Origin: a bacterium
GTDB lineage: Bacteria > Planctomycetota > UBA1135 > GCA-002686595
Assembly: GCA_024226735.1 (NCBI GenBank)
Contig: JAAELL010000252.1
Coordinates: 1 to 64,000 of the forward strand
DNA length: 64,000 nt
Direction: 5' to 3'
The stretch's first letter is position 1. Each line of letters begins with the position of its first letter. Both the position numbers and the translations under genes were made by a program. This document shows, piece after piece, positions 9,412 to 17,923 of the stretch. The notes beneath the pieces are model-generated. The model searched no databases. It was not told where the DNA came from and worked only from the letters and a program-made list of their open reading frames with translations.

Positions 9412-10052
9412 TGCGACGGTTCGGACGATCGAGGGCGCTCGCGCGGGCTGGTTTCACTCTGATCGAGATGCTGGCGGTACTCGTCATCATCTCGATTCTC
9501 GCGGTGTTCGTCCTGCGCACGCTGATGACCGGCGAGGACATCGTGCGCATGGAGGCGACGCGCGGGTTCATCCGGCAGGTCGCGACCATGGTCGAGGAGC
9601 ACGAGGTCGAGCGCGGCGACTACCCGCCCTCGACCTTCCCGTCGCAGATGGACCCCAAGCCGACCAAGACGAACATGGGGGCGGAGATGTTGTTCATCAC
9701 GCTCTACCCGGCGGACTCCAGCAAGTGGCGCGCGCGCGAGGTCCCGGACGAGAACCGCGGCAACGTCGACGGTGACACGACCAAGAAGAGCGCCACGATG
9801 TACACGAAGGCCGACGCCTTCGAGATCATCGACGGATGGGAGAATCCGATCGCTTACATCCATCGCCGGGACTACGAGAAACCGGTCACGTACGTCACGA
9901 TAGACCCCTTGACCGGCATCGAGCACGAGGCCATGGTCAAGGGCGTCGTGAACCCCGAGACCGGCGACCCTTACAACAAGCAGACGTTTCAGCTGATCTC
10001 CGCCGGACCGGACGGGATCTTCGGAACGGACGACGACATAGGCAACTGGTGA
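9411..10052 (+). CDS. gspG: Major pseudopilin, GspG-like
   Basis: A 213-residue type II secretion major-pseudopilin-like protein. The class III leader ends RARAG with the mature N-terminus FTLIEMLAVLVIISILAVF, so prepilin peptidase should cut after Gly and N-methylate Phe; the conserved Glu at +5 is present. The C-terminal block SAGPDGIFGTDDDIGNW matches the calcium-site end of GspG proteins. It is longer than usual for GspG (about 140-150 residues), with an insertion around KADAFEIIDGW-type sequence. The ATG at 9411 overlaps the preceding stop. Confidence 0.85.
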   Translation: MRRFGRSRALARAGFTLIEMLAVLVIISILAVFVLRTLMTGEDIVRMEATRGFIRQVATMVEEHEVERGDYPPSTFPSQMDPKPTKTNMGAEMLFITLYPADSSKWRAREVPDENRGNVDGDTTKKSATMYTKADAFEIIDGWENPIAYIHRRDYEKPVTYVTIDPLTGIEHEAMVKGVVNPETGDPYNKQTFQLISAGPDGIFGTDDDIGNW

Positions 10053-11098
10053 TCGATCACGTGCGAGCCGCGAACGCCCATCGCCGACGTCCCCCGAGCC
10101 GCCGGGCCGGGTTGACGTTGATCGAGCTCGTGATGGTCGTCGGGCTGATCGGCCTGGTCGTCGGGATTGGCGCCGGCATGTTCGTCGGGCTCAACCCCGG
10201 CGAGCGCGCGGCCTACGGGCTCGTGCAGAACATGCTCCGCACCGCGCACAACACGGCCGTGGCGCGCACGGCACCGGCGCGTGTCGTGATCGACCGCGAG
10301 CTGGGTGAGGTGCGCGCCGAGGGGATGCTCGTCGCGGGCACGTGGCACTTCGAGACGCGCGAGATCTCGGGCGCGTTCGGGATCGACGGGGTCGTGCTGA
10401 ACGTCGTCGAGGATGGACTGATCGACGACGGGTACCAGGGGCGCGCGCTGTCGTTCGACGGCGAGGCGCTCGGCGCGCGCGCCGAGATGCCGATCCAGAA
10501 CGACCCGATCTTCGACTTCCGGCTCGGCTTCGCGATCGATCTCGCCGTGCGCCTGGAGAGCTTCGCCGCGGCGAAGCTCCTCGACGTCGGCGGCTCGATC
10601 ACGTGCGAGATCACGGGGCTCGGTGGGGTCAAGGTGGCGTTCTTCGGCGAGTCGACCGACCGCATGGGCAAGCCGACGCGCGGCGCGCGCATCGAGGTCG
10701 AGACGCCCCCCGGGGTGCTGCGGCCGGGGCGCTGGACGCGGCTGCGCCTCATGTACGACCGCAGCGCTCTGCGCGTGCTCGCCGACTCGGTCGAGGTCGC
10801 GCGGCGCGAGGAGTCGCCCCCCGTCTGGCAACCGGGCGGCGCGCTCGTCCTGGGAGGCGGGCGAACGCCGTTCCCGGGCGCGATCGACAACCTCGTGGTC
10901 GCGGTCGTGACGGGCGAGGAGCGCGCGACGCTGCCGGAGGGCGTGCGGTTCGCGGAGGGCACGCCGCGCGAGGTCTTCTTCGCGGCCGGGGGCGCGCTCG
11001 ATCCGGCGCGACATTCAGCGCCGGTGATCGTCGGGCTCGAGCTCGAGAGCGGCCGCACCGAGACGATTCAGGTCAATCTGTACGGGACGATCGAGTGA
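10049..11098 (+). CDS. gspH: Minor pseudopilin (GspH-like) fused to a LamG/concanavalin-like domain
   Basis: A 349-residue protein with leader RRAG and mature start LTLIELVMVVGLIGLVVGIG (Glu at +5), followed by a short GspH-like segment (AYGLVQNMLRTAHNTAVAR). From about residue 134 the sequence becomes LamG-like: LSFDGEAL, a middle GVKVAFFG, and GVLRPGRWTRLRLMYD with LRVLADSVEVARRE, which are typical strands of that fold. Ordinary GspH is about 170-200 residues, so the lectin-like part is an addition. I chose the GTG at 10049 because GTGA overlaps the gspG-like stop; a second GTG at 10061 is possible. Confidence 0.75.
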   Translation: MIDHVRAANAHRRRPPSRRAGLTLIELVMVVGLIGLVVGIGAGMFVGLNPGERAAYGLVQNMLRTAHNTAVARTAPARVVIDRELGEVRAEGMLVAGTWHFETREISGAFGIDGVVLNVVEDGLIDDGYQGRALSFDGEALGARAEMPIQNDPIFDFRLGFAIDLAVRLESFAAAKLLDVGGSITCEITGLGGVKVAFFGESTDRMGKPTRGARIEVETPPGVLRPGRWTRLRLMYDRSALRVLADSVEVARREESPPVWQPGGALVLGGGRTPFPGAIDNLVVAVVTGEERATLPEGVRFAEGTPREVFFAAGGALDPARHSAPVIVGLELESGRTETIQVNLYGTIE

Positions 11099-11111
11099 CG
11101 GCGGAGGGACG

Positions 11112-14100
11112 ATGATGATGCAGCCGATCCAGATGATGCGTTCGACGGGGAGCCGAGAGAGTGGCTTCGCGATGATGACCGTGCTGTTCGTCCTCCTGAC
11201 CCTGCTCATGTTGACCGCGCCGTTCCTGACGACGGCGCGCAACGCCGACCGCGCGAGCGCGCAGCTCGCCGACCGCGCACAGGCGCGGGTCACGCTCGAT
11301 GCGGCGTCCAGGCACGCGCGCGTGCACCTGCAGCAGTCGCACCCCGCGCTCGATTCGACGCCGGACTGGGACGACGCGGCCGAGTGCGACGTGACGAACC
11401 GCTTCGCCGAGGGCTTTCTCGACGCGAACAAGACCGATGGCGTGATGTGGGATCTCGACGTCGACGACCTCGCGTCTCGGATCGATCTCAACAGCGCCAG
11501 CCCGCAGGTGCTGGCGAACATGATGGGCCTGGTCTCGCGCCTCTCGAAGCCGCTGGAGAACGAGGCGGTCGAGCTCGACGTGCGCACGACCGCGACGTTG
11601 CCCGACGAGGGCTACATCTGGATCGGCGGCGAGTTCATCGCGTACCGCAAGAGGGAGCGTGGGCGGTTGCTCGAGGCGACGCGCGGCCTGTTCACCGAGA
11701 AGGACGAGGACGACAACTGGATCACCGACGGGCCGCGCCCGCCGACCGCGCACCCGGTCGGTGGACACGTGATCGACCAGCGCGCTTTCGCCACGGTCGA
11801 CTGGCGCATCGCCGTGCCCGACGGCGTACCGCGCATGCTCGACGCGCCCGAGCAGCTCGAGGAGGCGGAGCTCTTCTCGCTCGCCGGCGGCATCGGGCCG
11901 GAGGGCGTCGATTCCCTCCGCCAGCTCGGCACGGTCTTCGGCGCCGTGCGTGCCGGCAAGACGTGGCAGCGCGCCGCGCGCCTCACCGCGCCGGTCGAAG
12001 GCGGCGAGCAGAACGTGATCAGCGTGGACGACCCGCGCTGGTTCACGGTCGGCTCCACGGTGAAGATCACCGATGGCGAGGTGACCGAGCTGCGCTACGT
12101 GCAGCGGCCGCCGCGCGGCGACCGGATCATCCTCAACCGCGTGCTCGACTACGACTACAGCGCGTACGAGGCAGAGGTGTCGGTGCTGCAGAAGCGTCCC
12201 GTCAACCTCAACACCGCGCCGCTGTCCGTGCTGGAGGTGCTCTTCACCAACCTGCAGCTCACCGGCCAGAACGCGCGCATCTCCGAGGGCGAGGCGAGCA
12301 CGCTCGCCGCGCTGACCGCGGCCTCGCGCCCGTTCGAGGGCATGGAGGACTGGATGCGGCGCATCATCCTCCCCGCTGCGGCGATCGAGGAGCTTCCGAA
12401 CGACGCGGACGTGCGCCCCGACATGCTCGAGGGCGAGGTGGGGGTGATCGAGCCGCGTGACGCGCTCGCGCTCTACATCAACGGGATGAACGCCAACGAC
12501 TCGCGCCTCGCGTACGCGACGATGCCGTTCTGCTTCACGGCCCGCGACGTGTACGCGATGGAGCTGCGCGCCACGGTCAACGCCCCGAGCGGGACGTTGC
12601 GCACGGCGATGGTGCGCGACCGCGTCGAGCTGATCTCGCCGCAGTCCGAGCTGTTCTACATGTGGTGGCGCCAGGCCGACTTCGACGAGGCGCTGCGGCT
12701 GACGCGCGAGGCGCCACTGTGGGCGTCGGGGCCGGCGGCGACGACGCGCTACGACGGCAGCACGCGGCCGCCGTCCCGCGTCTGGCCGAACTTCGGGACG
12801 CTCGAGGGAAGGCCGTACGTACCCGGGATCGCGAACGCGGTCGTCGGCGACGACGGCGAGACGCTCCCGGCCGAGCACGTCTTCGCGGTGCGCGAGGACG
12901 AGGACTCCTGGATCCAGCTCTGGCCCTCGCGCCTGATGGACGTCGATCCGTGGACTGGCCGGTCGATGCACTTCGACCACGAGACGCGCGACCTCGAGGG
13001 GCGCTATCTGCCGGACCGCACGATCCAGAAGACGACCGACGACAAGCTCGTCGCCTGGACCGATCCGGGCGAGGGCGGCCTGATGCAGGCGATGTCGTTC
13101 TCGATGTGGGTCAAGCCGCAGAGCGCCGGTCCGGGCGTCCTGCTCGACGTCGGCAACACCAGCCGCGAGACCGACCGGTTGCTCCTCGCGATGGAGGAAG
13201 AGGATCTCGTCCTGCGTCTCCTGGACGCCGGCGGCGACCACAACGTCAGCCAGCAGGTCGAGGCGAGCGAGGTACGGTTCGCGATCGCGGCGGGCGACGG
13301 ACCGGGCCTGCCGGTCGGGACCTGGAGCCACCTGGAGATCGACGTCAGCGGCAGCCGTCCCGACCAGATGCACATGCGCGTCAACGGGCTGACGCACGGA
13401 GTGCGCCGGCCGGGCATGACGCGCCTGACGCAGTCGCTGAGCCAGGGCCAGGAGCTGATCCTGGTCGAATCGACCGACGGTTTTCCCGCGGCGGGCGTGT
13501 GCCGGATCGGCAACGAGCTGATCGAGTACGTCATCGACGGCGACAACACTTTGCGCGCGAGTCACAACGAGGAGGGCGAGCTCGCCGGCTTCGGCGGTCG
13601 TCTCGCGCGGACGCAGTACTCGGGCGAAGGCGAGGACGCGGTGCCCGTCAACATCGGCCAGATCACGGTCGACCACCCGGCCGGCACGACGGTCACGCAC
13701 TACGGCTACAGCTCGCCGATCTCGACCAACCTGCCGACGGGCGGCGTCGAGCTGCCCGAGGAGCTCGACACGTTCCGCGTCGCGCGCCTGATGGGCGTCG
13801 ACACGAACACGGGCCAGCCGACGCCGGTCGTCGTCGGGTTCTTCTACTTCGGCCTCGGCATTTCCGGCGCCAACCCGGCGGACTGGATCCTCGCGCTCGG
13901 CGACGACCCCCAGAACGATCCCGACGGCGAGCGCGTGATGAGCTCGTTCAACGAGAACGGTGGCTATGCGGCGATCGTGCAGCGCACGTGGTTCGGTGGC
14001 CAGGAGACGCTCAACGAGGACGGCTCCCTGCTGGGCGGGATCGAAGTGATCCGCTACTCGGGCTACACGGACAACATCCTGCACGTCGCCCAGCGCGCCG

Positions 14101-16232
14101 TGCAGCCGAACGAGCTCGCGCGCCTGGCGGACCTCGGCGAGAACGACGAGCGGGTCATGCTCGGCGCCGCGGGACGCACGTTCGTGTTCGACTGGGAGGG
14201 AACGACGATCAACGGCGCGCCCGGCCAGACGCTGATGGAGTTCGCGCCCTACGTCGTGCCGATCTCGATCCCGGCCCCGGACGCGACCGACCTCAACTTC
14301 CTCGAGCCCGACGAGGACCGCTCGGAGTTCGCACAGATCACACACACCGACGCAGCCGAGCTCACCGAGTGGGTGCGCTACGACGACATCCAGGTCGCCC
14401 AGGGACAGCTCGTGCGCTCGAGCCCCGATGCGCTGCGAGCGGTCTACGCCGCACTCGTCATCGAGGGGCGAACCTTCGCCGATCCGACCGGCGGCGATCC
14501 GCCGGGCAGCGACAACAATGTGCCGCCCGAACCCGTTCCGCCGACCACGACGATCCCGCCGCTGCCGCCGGTCGCGACGAGCACTCCCGCGCCGAAGCGC
14601 GCCGTCGGCGTCCAGTGGGACCCGCTCCTCGGCGAGGACGAGCTGATCGACTACCCGATGTCGCGCGCGGCATCCGACGCGTTCCAGTTCCGCGGCGTCT
14701 TCGGCACGAAGGGCCATCTGCATCCGGCCGGGACACAGATCCTCCCGGTCTTCCGCGTGGGCAACGGCGGCGTCGACTCGGGACGCATGGGGGCGCAGGA
14801 CACGATCTTCGTGTTCGGTGCCGAGATCGATCATCCGGGCTGGCCGCTGACCGTCCAGCGCGGTCACGTGCCCGCTCTCTCGTACGTGCTGAACACCTGG
14901 TCGCAGCCGGACGAGAACCTGAACGTCGCCGCCGTGGGCCAGACCGGTAACGGGCTTCACACCGGCTTCGTGCTCGGCAGCGTGTACGTCGCGCTGCAGG
15001 AGCCGTGCCCCGAGGCGATCGCCGCGGGCGGACTCGGCGGCGGTGTGCAGACGACGGTCACCGACTCGCGCATCCTCTCGCGCCTCTCCAAGTTCCCCTC
15101 GGGCGAGCGTCCGCGCGTCGTGACGGGGGCTGGCATCGGCACGAGCTTCGACGGCAGCACCGAGATCGGTGTGCCGTCGGCCGTGGTCGACGAGATCGTC
15201 TTCGGCACGCCCGAGTTCGCACGCGGCATGACGGCGGCAGATCCGCCGTCATCGACGCAGGGGGGGCAGATCATTCTCGCGAACGACCTCTCCGACAACG
15301 GCGACTCGTTCGAGGTCTTCAAGAACGGCACGCGCATCGCGCACGCGGTTTGGTCGTCGGCCGAGGAGATCCTGAATCGTCTGCCCGAGGACGCCGGACT
15401 CCTGCGCGTCGGCGAAGAGATCCTCTGCTACGACTTCCGCAACCCCGAGACGGGCGAGATGCGCATCGCGGTCGAGGGACGCGGCTTGCTCGGCACGACG
15501 CCGCAGCCGCACGAGCCGACCGAACCGATGTGCTTCCTCGAGCACGCGCCGGTCAGCGTCCTCACGGCTGACATCGGGCCGGGCGACGCGTTCCTCCCGC
15601 TCGTCGACCTGACGGGTTTCCCGCCCGAGGGGACGGTGCTGGTCGGCGGCGAGCTGATCCACTACACGCGCCAGCGCAGCGGCGCACTCGAAATGCCCAA
15701 GTCCTCCTCGCAGGCGGGCAAGAAGCGCGAGGACGGCAACGGCATCTTCCGGGGCCGCTACGGCACGGCGTCGGGTAGCCACGCCGCGGGCACGCCCGTC
15801 ATCTACTTCCACATCCGCTACTGGGATCGCTGGTCGGACCGTGCCGACTGCCCCGAGCTCTCCTACTTCGGCTTCGAGTTCAACCAGCCCTCGGCGTGGT
15901 GGAACAACGTCTTCTGGGACTGGGAGCCGAGCGCGAGCGGGAGCGCCGTCGTCGGTGTCCTGCAGCGCTCCGACCCGAGCGTGCCGTGGGACGAGGAGCC
16001 CGACGTGACCGAGGGACTCGACCTGATGTGGCAGGGCTACGTCGAAGGCGAGCCGATCGGCATCGGCCGACAGTCGGATCGCATCGAGTGGCGCGTGTTC
16101 GTGCGCTACGACCCGAATGCGTTCGAGCCACAGGCGGGGATGTCGCACGCGTGGAAGGAGACACCGCGCTTCCGGCGGCTCGGATTGAGCTTCTTCGCTC
16201 CCGGGCGTGTGCTGCGGAGCGTCGACCGGTGA
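11112..16232 (+). CDS. gspK: Giant GspK-like minor pseudopilin with LamG and repeated motifs
   Basis: A 1,706-residue protein, about five times normal GspK length. The leader/membrane segment ESGFAMMTVLFVLLTLLMLT lacks Glu at +5, as in GspK. GspK hallmarks are SRIDLNSASPQVLANMM (about 122-140) and RPVNLNTAPLSVLEVLF (about 362-380). Inserted modules are a LamG-like domain at about 660-775 (MSFSMWVKP, GTWSHLEIDVSG), a Pro/Thr linker at about 1127-1163, and several copies of a motif G-(x)n-(V/I)GxExIxY...RGxxGT...HxxGxxV. An SD-like GGAGGG precedes the triple ATG. GspK caps the pseudopilus tip in T2SS; the size suggests a large tip structure. Confidence 0.75.
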   Translation: MMMQPIQMMRSTGSRESGFAMMTVLFVLLTLLMLTAPFLTTARNADRASAQLADRAQARVTLDAASRHARVHLQQSHPALDSTPDWDDAAECDVTNRFAEGFLDANKTDGVMWDLDVDDLASRIDLNSASPQVLANMMGLVSRLSKPLENEAVELDVRTTATLPDEGYIWIGGEFIAYRKRERGRLLEATRGLFTEKDEDDNWITDGPRPPTAHPVGGHVIDQRAFATVDWRIAVPDGVPRMLDAPEQLEEAELFSLAGGIGPEGVDSLRQLGTVFGAVRAGKTWQRAARLTAPVEGGEQNVISVDDPRWFTVGSTVKITDGEVTELRYVQRPPRGDRIILNRVLDYDYSAYEAEVSVLQKRPVNLNTAPLSVLEVLFTNLQLTGQNARISEGEASTLAALTAASRPFEGMEDWMRRIILPAAAIEELPNDADVRPDMLEGEVGVIEPRDALALYINGMNANDSRLAYATMPFCFTARDVYAMELRATVNAPSGTLRTAMVRDRVELISPQSELFYMWWRQADFDEALRLTREAPLWASGPAATTRYDGSTRPPSRVWPNFGTLEGRPYVPGIANAVVGDDGETLPAEHVFAVREDEDSWIQLWPSRLMDVDPWTGRSMHFDHETRDLEGRYLPDRTIQKTTDDKLVAWTDPGEGGLMQAMSFSMWVKPQSAGPGVLLDVGNTSRETDRLLLAMEEEDLVLRLLDAGGDHNVSQQVEASEVRFAIAAGDGPGLPVGTWSHLEIDVSGSRPDQMHMRVNGLTHGVRRPGMTRLTQSLSQGQELILVESTDGFPAAGVCRIGNELIEYVIDGDNTLRASHNEEGELAGFGGRLARTQYSGEGEDAVPVNIGQITVDHPAGTTVTHYGYSSPISTNLPTGGVELPEELDTFRVARLMGVDTNTGQPTPVVVGFFYFGLGISGANPADWILALGDDPQNDPDGERVMSSFNENGGYAAIVQRTWFGGQETLNEDGSLLGGIEVIRYSGYTDNILHVAQRAVQPNELARLADLGENDERVMLGAAGRTFVFDWEGTTINGAPGQTLMEFAPYVVPISIPAPDATDLNFLEPDEDRSEFAQITHTDAAELTEWVRYDDIQVAQGQLVRSSPDALRAVYAALVIEGRTFADPTGGDPPGSDNNVPPEPVPPTTTIPPLPPVATSTPAPKRAVGVQWDPLLGEDELIDYPMSRAASDAFQFRGVFGTKGHLHPAGTQILPVFRVGNGGVDSGRMGAQDTIFVFGAEIDHPGWPLTVQRGHVPALSYVLNTWSQPDENLNVAAVGQTGNGLHTGFVLGSVYVALQEPCPEAIAAGGLGGGVQTTVTDSRILSRLSKFPSGERPRVVTGAGIGTSFDGSTEIGVPSAVVDEIVFGTPEFARGMTAADPPSSTQGGQIILANDLSDNGDSFEVFKNGTRIAHAVWSSAEEILNRLPEDAGLLRVGEEILCYDFRNPETGEMRIAVEGRGLLGTTPQPHEPTEPMCFLEHAPVSVLTADIGPGDAFLPLVDLTGFPPEGTVLVGGELIHYTRQRSGALEMPKSSSQAGKKREDGNGIFRGRYGTASGSHAAGTPVIYFHIRYWDRWSDRADCPELSYFGFEFNQPSAWWNNVFWDWEPSASGSAVVGVLQRSDPSVPWDEEPDVTEGLDLMWQGYVEGEPIGIGRQSDRIEWRVFVRYDPNAFEPQAGMSHAWKETPRFRRLGLSFFAPGRVLRSVDR

Positions 16233-17362
16233 GGCACGTCCACACATCGCGGAGCGGGCTGACGCTCGTCGAGCTGATGATCGCGGCCGGTCTCGCCGCG
16301 ATCCTGATGACGGCGGTGTTCCAGCTGCTCGACGTGACGCTCGACTTGTGGAGCCGCGGCGAGACGCGGCGCAGCCTCGTGGAGCAGGGCGCCGCGACGG
16401 GCGAGCTGCTCGCGCGCGACCTGCGCGCTGTCCACGGCGGCCAGCAGGGCGACTTCCTCGTCGACTGGCACCCGTTCGACGCCGACGGTGACCAGCGCGC
16501 CGACCGCGTCTGGCCCCGCGTGCGGATGGTGCGCCAGGCATCGGCCGGCGACATCGCGCGCATCCGCGAGGCCGAGCGCCAGTTCAACAAGACGAGCGCC
16601 GACGACGAGCAGCCCGAGCCCGATCCGGAGGACGGGCTCACCCCCGAGCCACCCGACCCGAGCGGCCTCATGGAGGTCGTCTGGGCCGTGCTCCCCGCGG
16701 GCAAGGACCCCGACGTCAAGGGCGAGGGCGTCCTGTGGCGCGGCGAGCGGCTGCTCGATCCGACGGGCACGACGACCTACTTCTCGCCCGGCTTCTTCGA
16801 CGCGAACGGGACGCCCGAGCTCGCGCTCGTCAGCGAGGTCACCGGCGGCGTGCTCTGGTTTGGCGTGCAGCTCGCGGCGCAGACCTCGGTCGTCCACGAC
16901 GGCTGGAAGCTCGGCTCGGAGCTGGCGAGCACGACCGCCTGTTGGGACGCGTGGAACCGCGGCCGCCCCGACCTCGACGTGTTCGAGTGGAACGAGACAC
17001 ACGTCGGCATGCCCGCGGCCGCGGGCGCGCCGCTCCTACCGCGGCGCGTGCGGATCGAGCTGGAGTTCGAGCGCCCGCGCGACCGCCAGCGGCGCACGCG
17101 CATCCTCGACACCGTCGAGCGTGACGCGATGTTTCTTACCGTCGAGAACGGGGACCGAATCCCCAAGCGCGAGGGGCTCTTCTTGCTCGTCGACGCCGAG
17201 TGGCTCGAGGTCATCAACGTCCGCGGCGACACCGTCAACGTCAAGCGCGGTGCGCGCGCGACGCAGCCGGTCGCTCATGACGCCGGCGCCATGGTGCATT
17301 TCGGCGAGCCGATCGTCATCGAGGTCCCGATTCCCCTGTACGTCGACGACTGGAACCTGTGA
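16229..17362 (+). CDS. gspJ: Minor pseudopilin, GspJ-like
   Basis: A 377-residue protein starting with GTG, overlapping the previous stop as GTGA. The leader ends HTSRSG and the mature part starts LTLVELMIAAGLAAILMTAV, with Glu at +5; the following QLLDVTLDLWSRGETRRSL is GspJ-like. Longer than typical GspJ (about 200 residues) through an acidic Pro-rich insertion near residues 125-150 and a C-terminal segment with LFLLVDAEWLEVINV...RGARATQPVAHDAGAMV, one further copy of the motif repeated in the neighbouring GspK-like protein. GspJ, I and K form the tip complex in T2SS. Confidence 0.78.
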   Translation: MRHVHTSRSGLTLVELMIAAGLAAILMTAVFQLLDVTLDLWSRGETRRSLVEQGAATGELLARDLRAVHGGQQGDFLVDWHPFDADGDQRADRVWPRVRMVRQASAGDIARIREAERQFNKTSADDEQPEPDPEDGLTPEPPDPSGLMEVVWAVLPAGKDPDVKGEGVLWRGERLLDPTGTTTYFSPGFFDANGTPELALVSEVTGGVLWFGVQLAAQTSVVHDGWKLGSELASTTACWDAWNRGRPDLDVFEWNETHVGMPAAAGAPLLPRRVRIELEFERPRDRQRRTRILDTVERDAMFLTVENGDRIPKREGLFLLVDAEWLEVINVRGDTVNVKRGARATQPVAHDAGAMVHFGEPIVIEVPIPLYVDDWNL

Positions 17363-17871
17363 TGCGTACGCTCCCTTCGCCGCGCCAGGCCACGACTGAG
17401 AGGAACCGCTCCGGCTTCACGATCCTCGAGGTCATGCTCGCCATGGGGATCCTCGTCATCGGGATGACGATCCTCCTCAGCCTGCTCACGTTCGGTGCGG
17501 CGCTGACGCGCACCGCCGCGCTGCGCACGACCTCGAGCACGGTGATCGAGTCGGTCGTCGCCGACCTCGAGGAGTCGCTCTTTCCCCTCGCCGAAGACGG
17601 CACGGTTGGGGAGCCGCGCACGATCACCGACCGCGCCGTCCCCTCGGCCCCGGGCGTGGTCTACTCGGCCGTCGCGACGGCGCACGTCGAGGGGCCCTAC
17701 TTGGGGGAGATGCCGCTCGAGTACAAGGTGGACATCGAGGTCAAGTGGGGCTCGCGCGGGGTCAAGCGTGCGCGCAGCTACGAGACGATCCTCCTGCGCG
17801 AGGTCCCCTTCGGCGAGCGCATGCGGAGAATGTTCATCGAACACGGTTCGAACACGGGGATCGACAAGTGA
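17362..17871 (+). CDS. gspI: Minor pseudopilin, GspI/PilV-like
   Basis: A 169-residue protein. The leader ends RNRSG and the mature N-terminus is FTILEVMLAMGILVIGMTIL, with Glu at +5 and the LEVMLAM pattern that is typical of GspI/PilV. The globular part is small (SAVATAHVEG, YKVDIEVKWG). The ATG at 17362 overlaps the upstream TGA; a GTG one codon earlier is in frame. Its place directly after the J- and K-like genes supports the I assignment, since I, J and K act as one complex at the pseudopilus tip. Confidence 0.8.
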   Translation: MRTLPSPRQATTERNRSGFTILEVMLAMGILVIGMTILLSLLTFGAALTRTAALRTTSSTVIESVVADLEESLFPLAEDGTVGEPRTITDRAVPSAPGVVYSAVATAHVEGPYLGEMPLEYKVDIEVKWGSRGVKRARSYETILLREVPFGERMRRMFIEHGSNTGIDK

Positions 17872-17923
17872 GGGCTCCCATGCCCGAGCCGCGCTCCGTA
17901 CGTTGGCTGAGAGGTCTACTGTC

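Noticed and set aside
11073-14960. 1,295-residue open frame on the minus strand
   Set aside because: It is antisense to the GspK-like gene. Very high third-position GC removes stops on the opposite strand; the sequence is Arg/Ala/Leu/Asp-rich with no motif.
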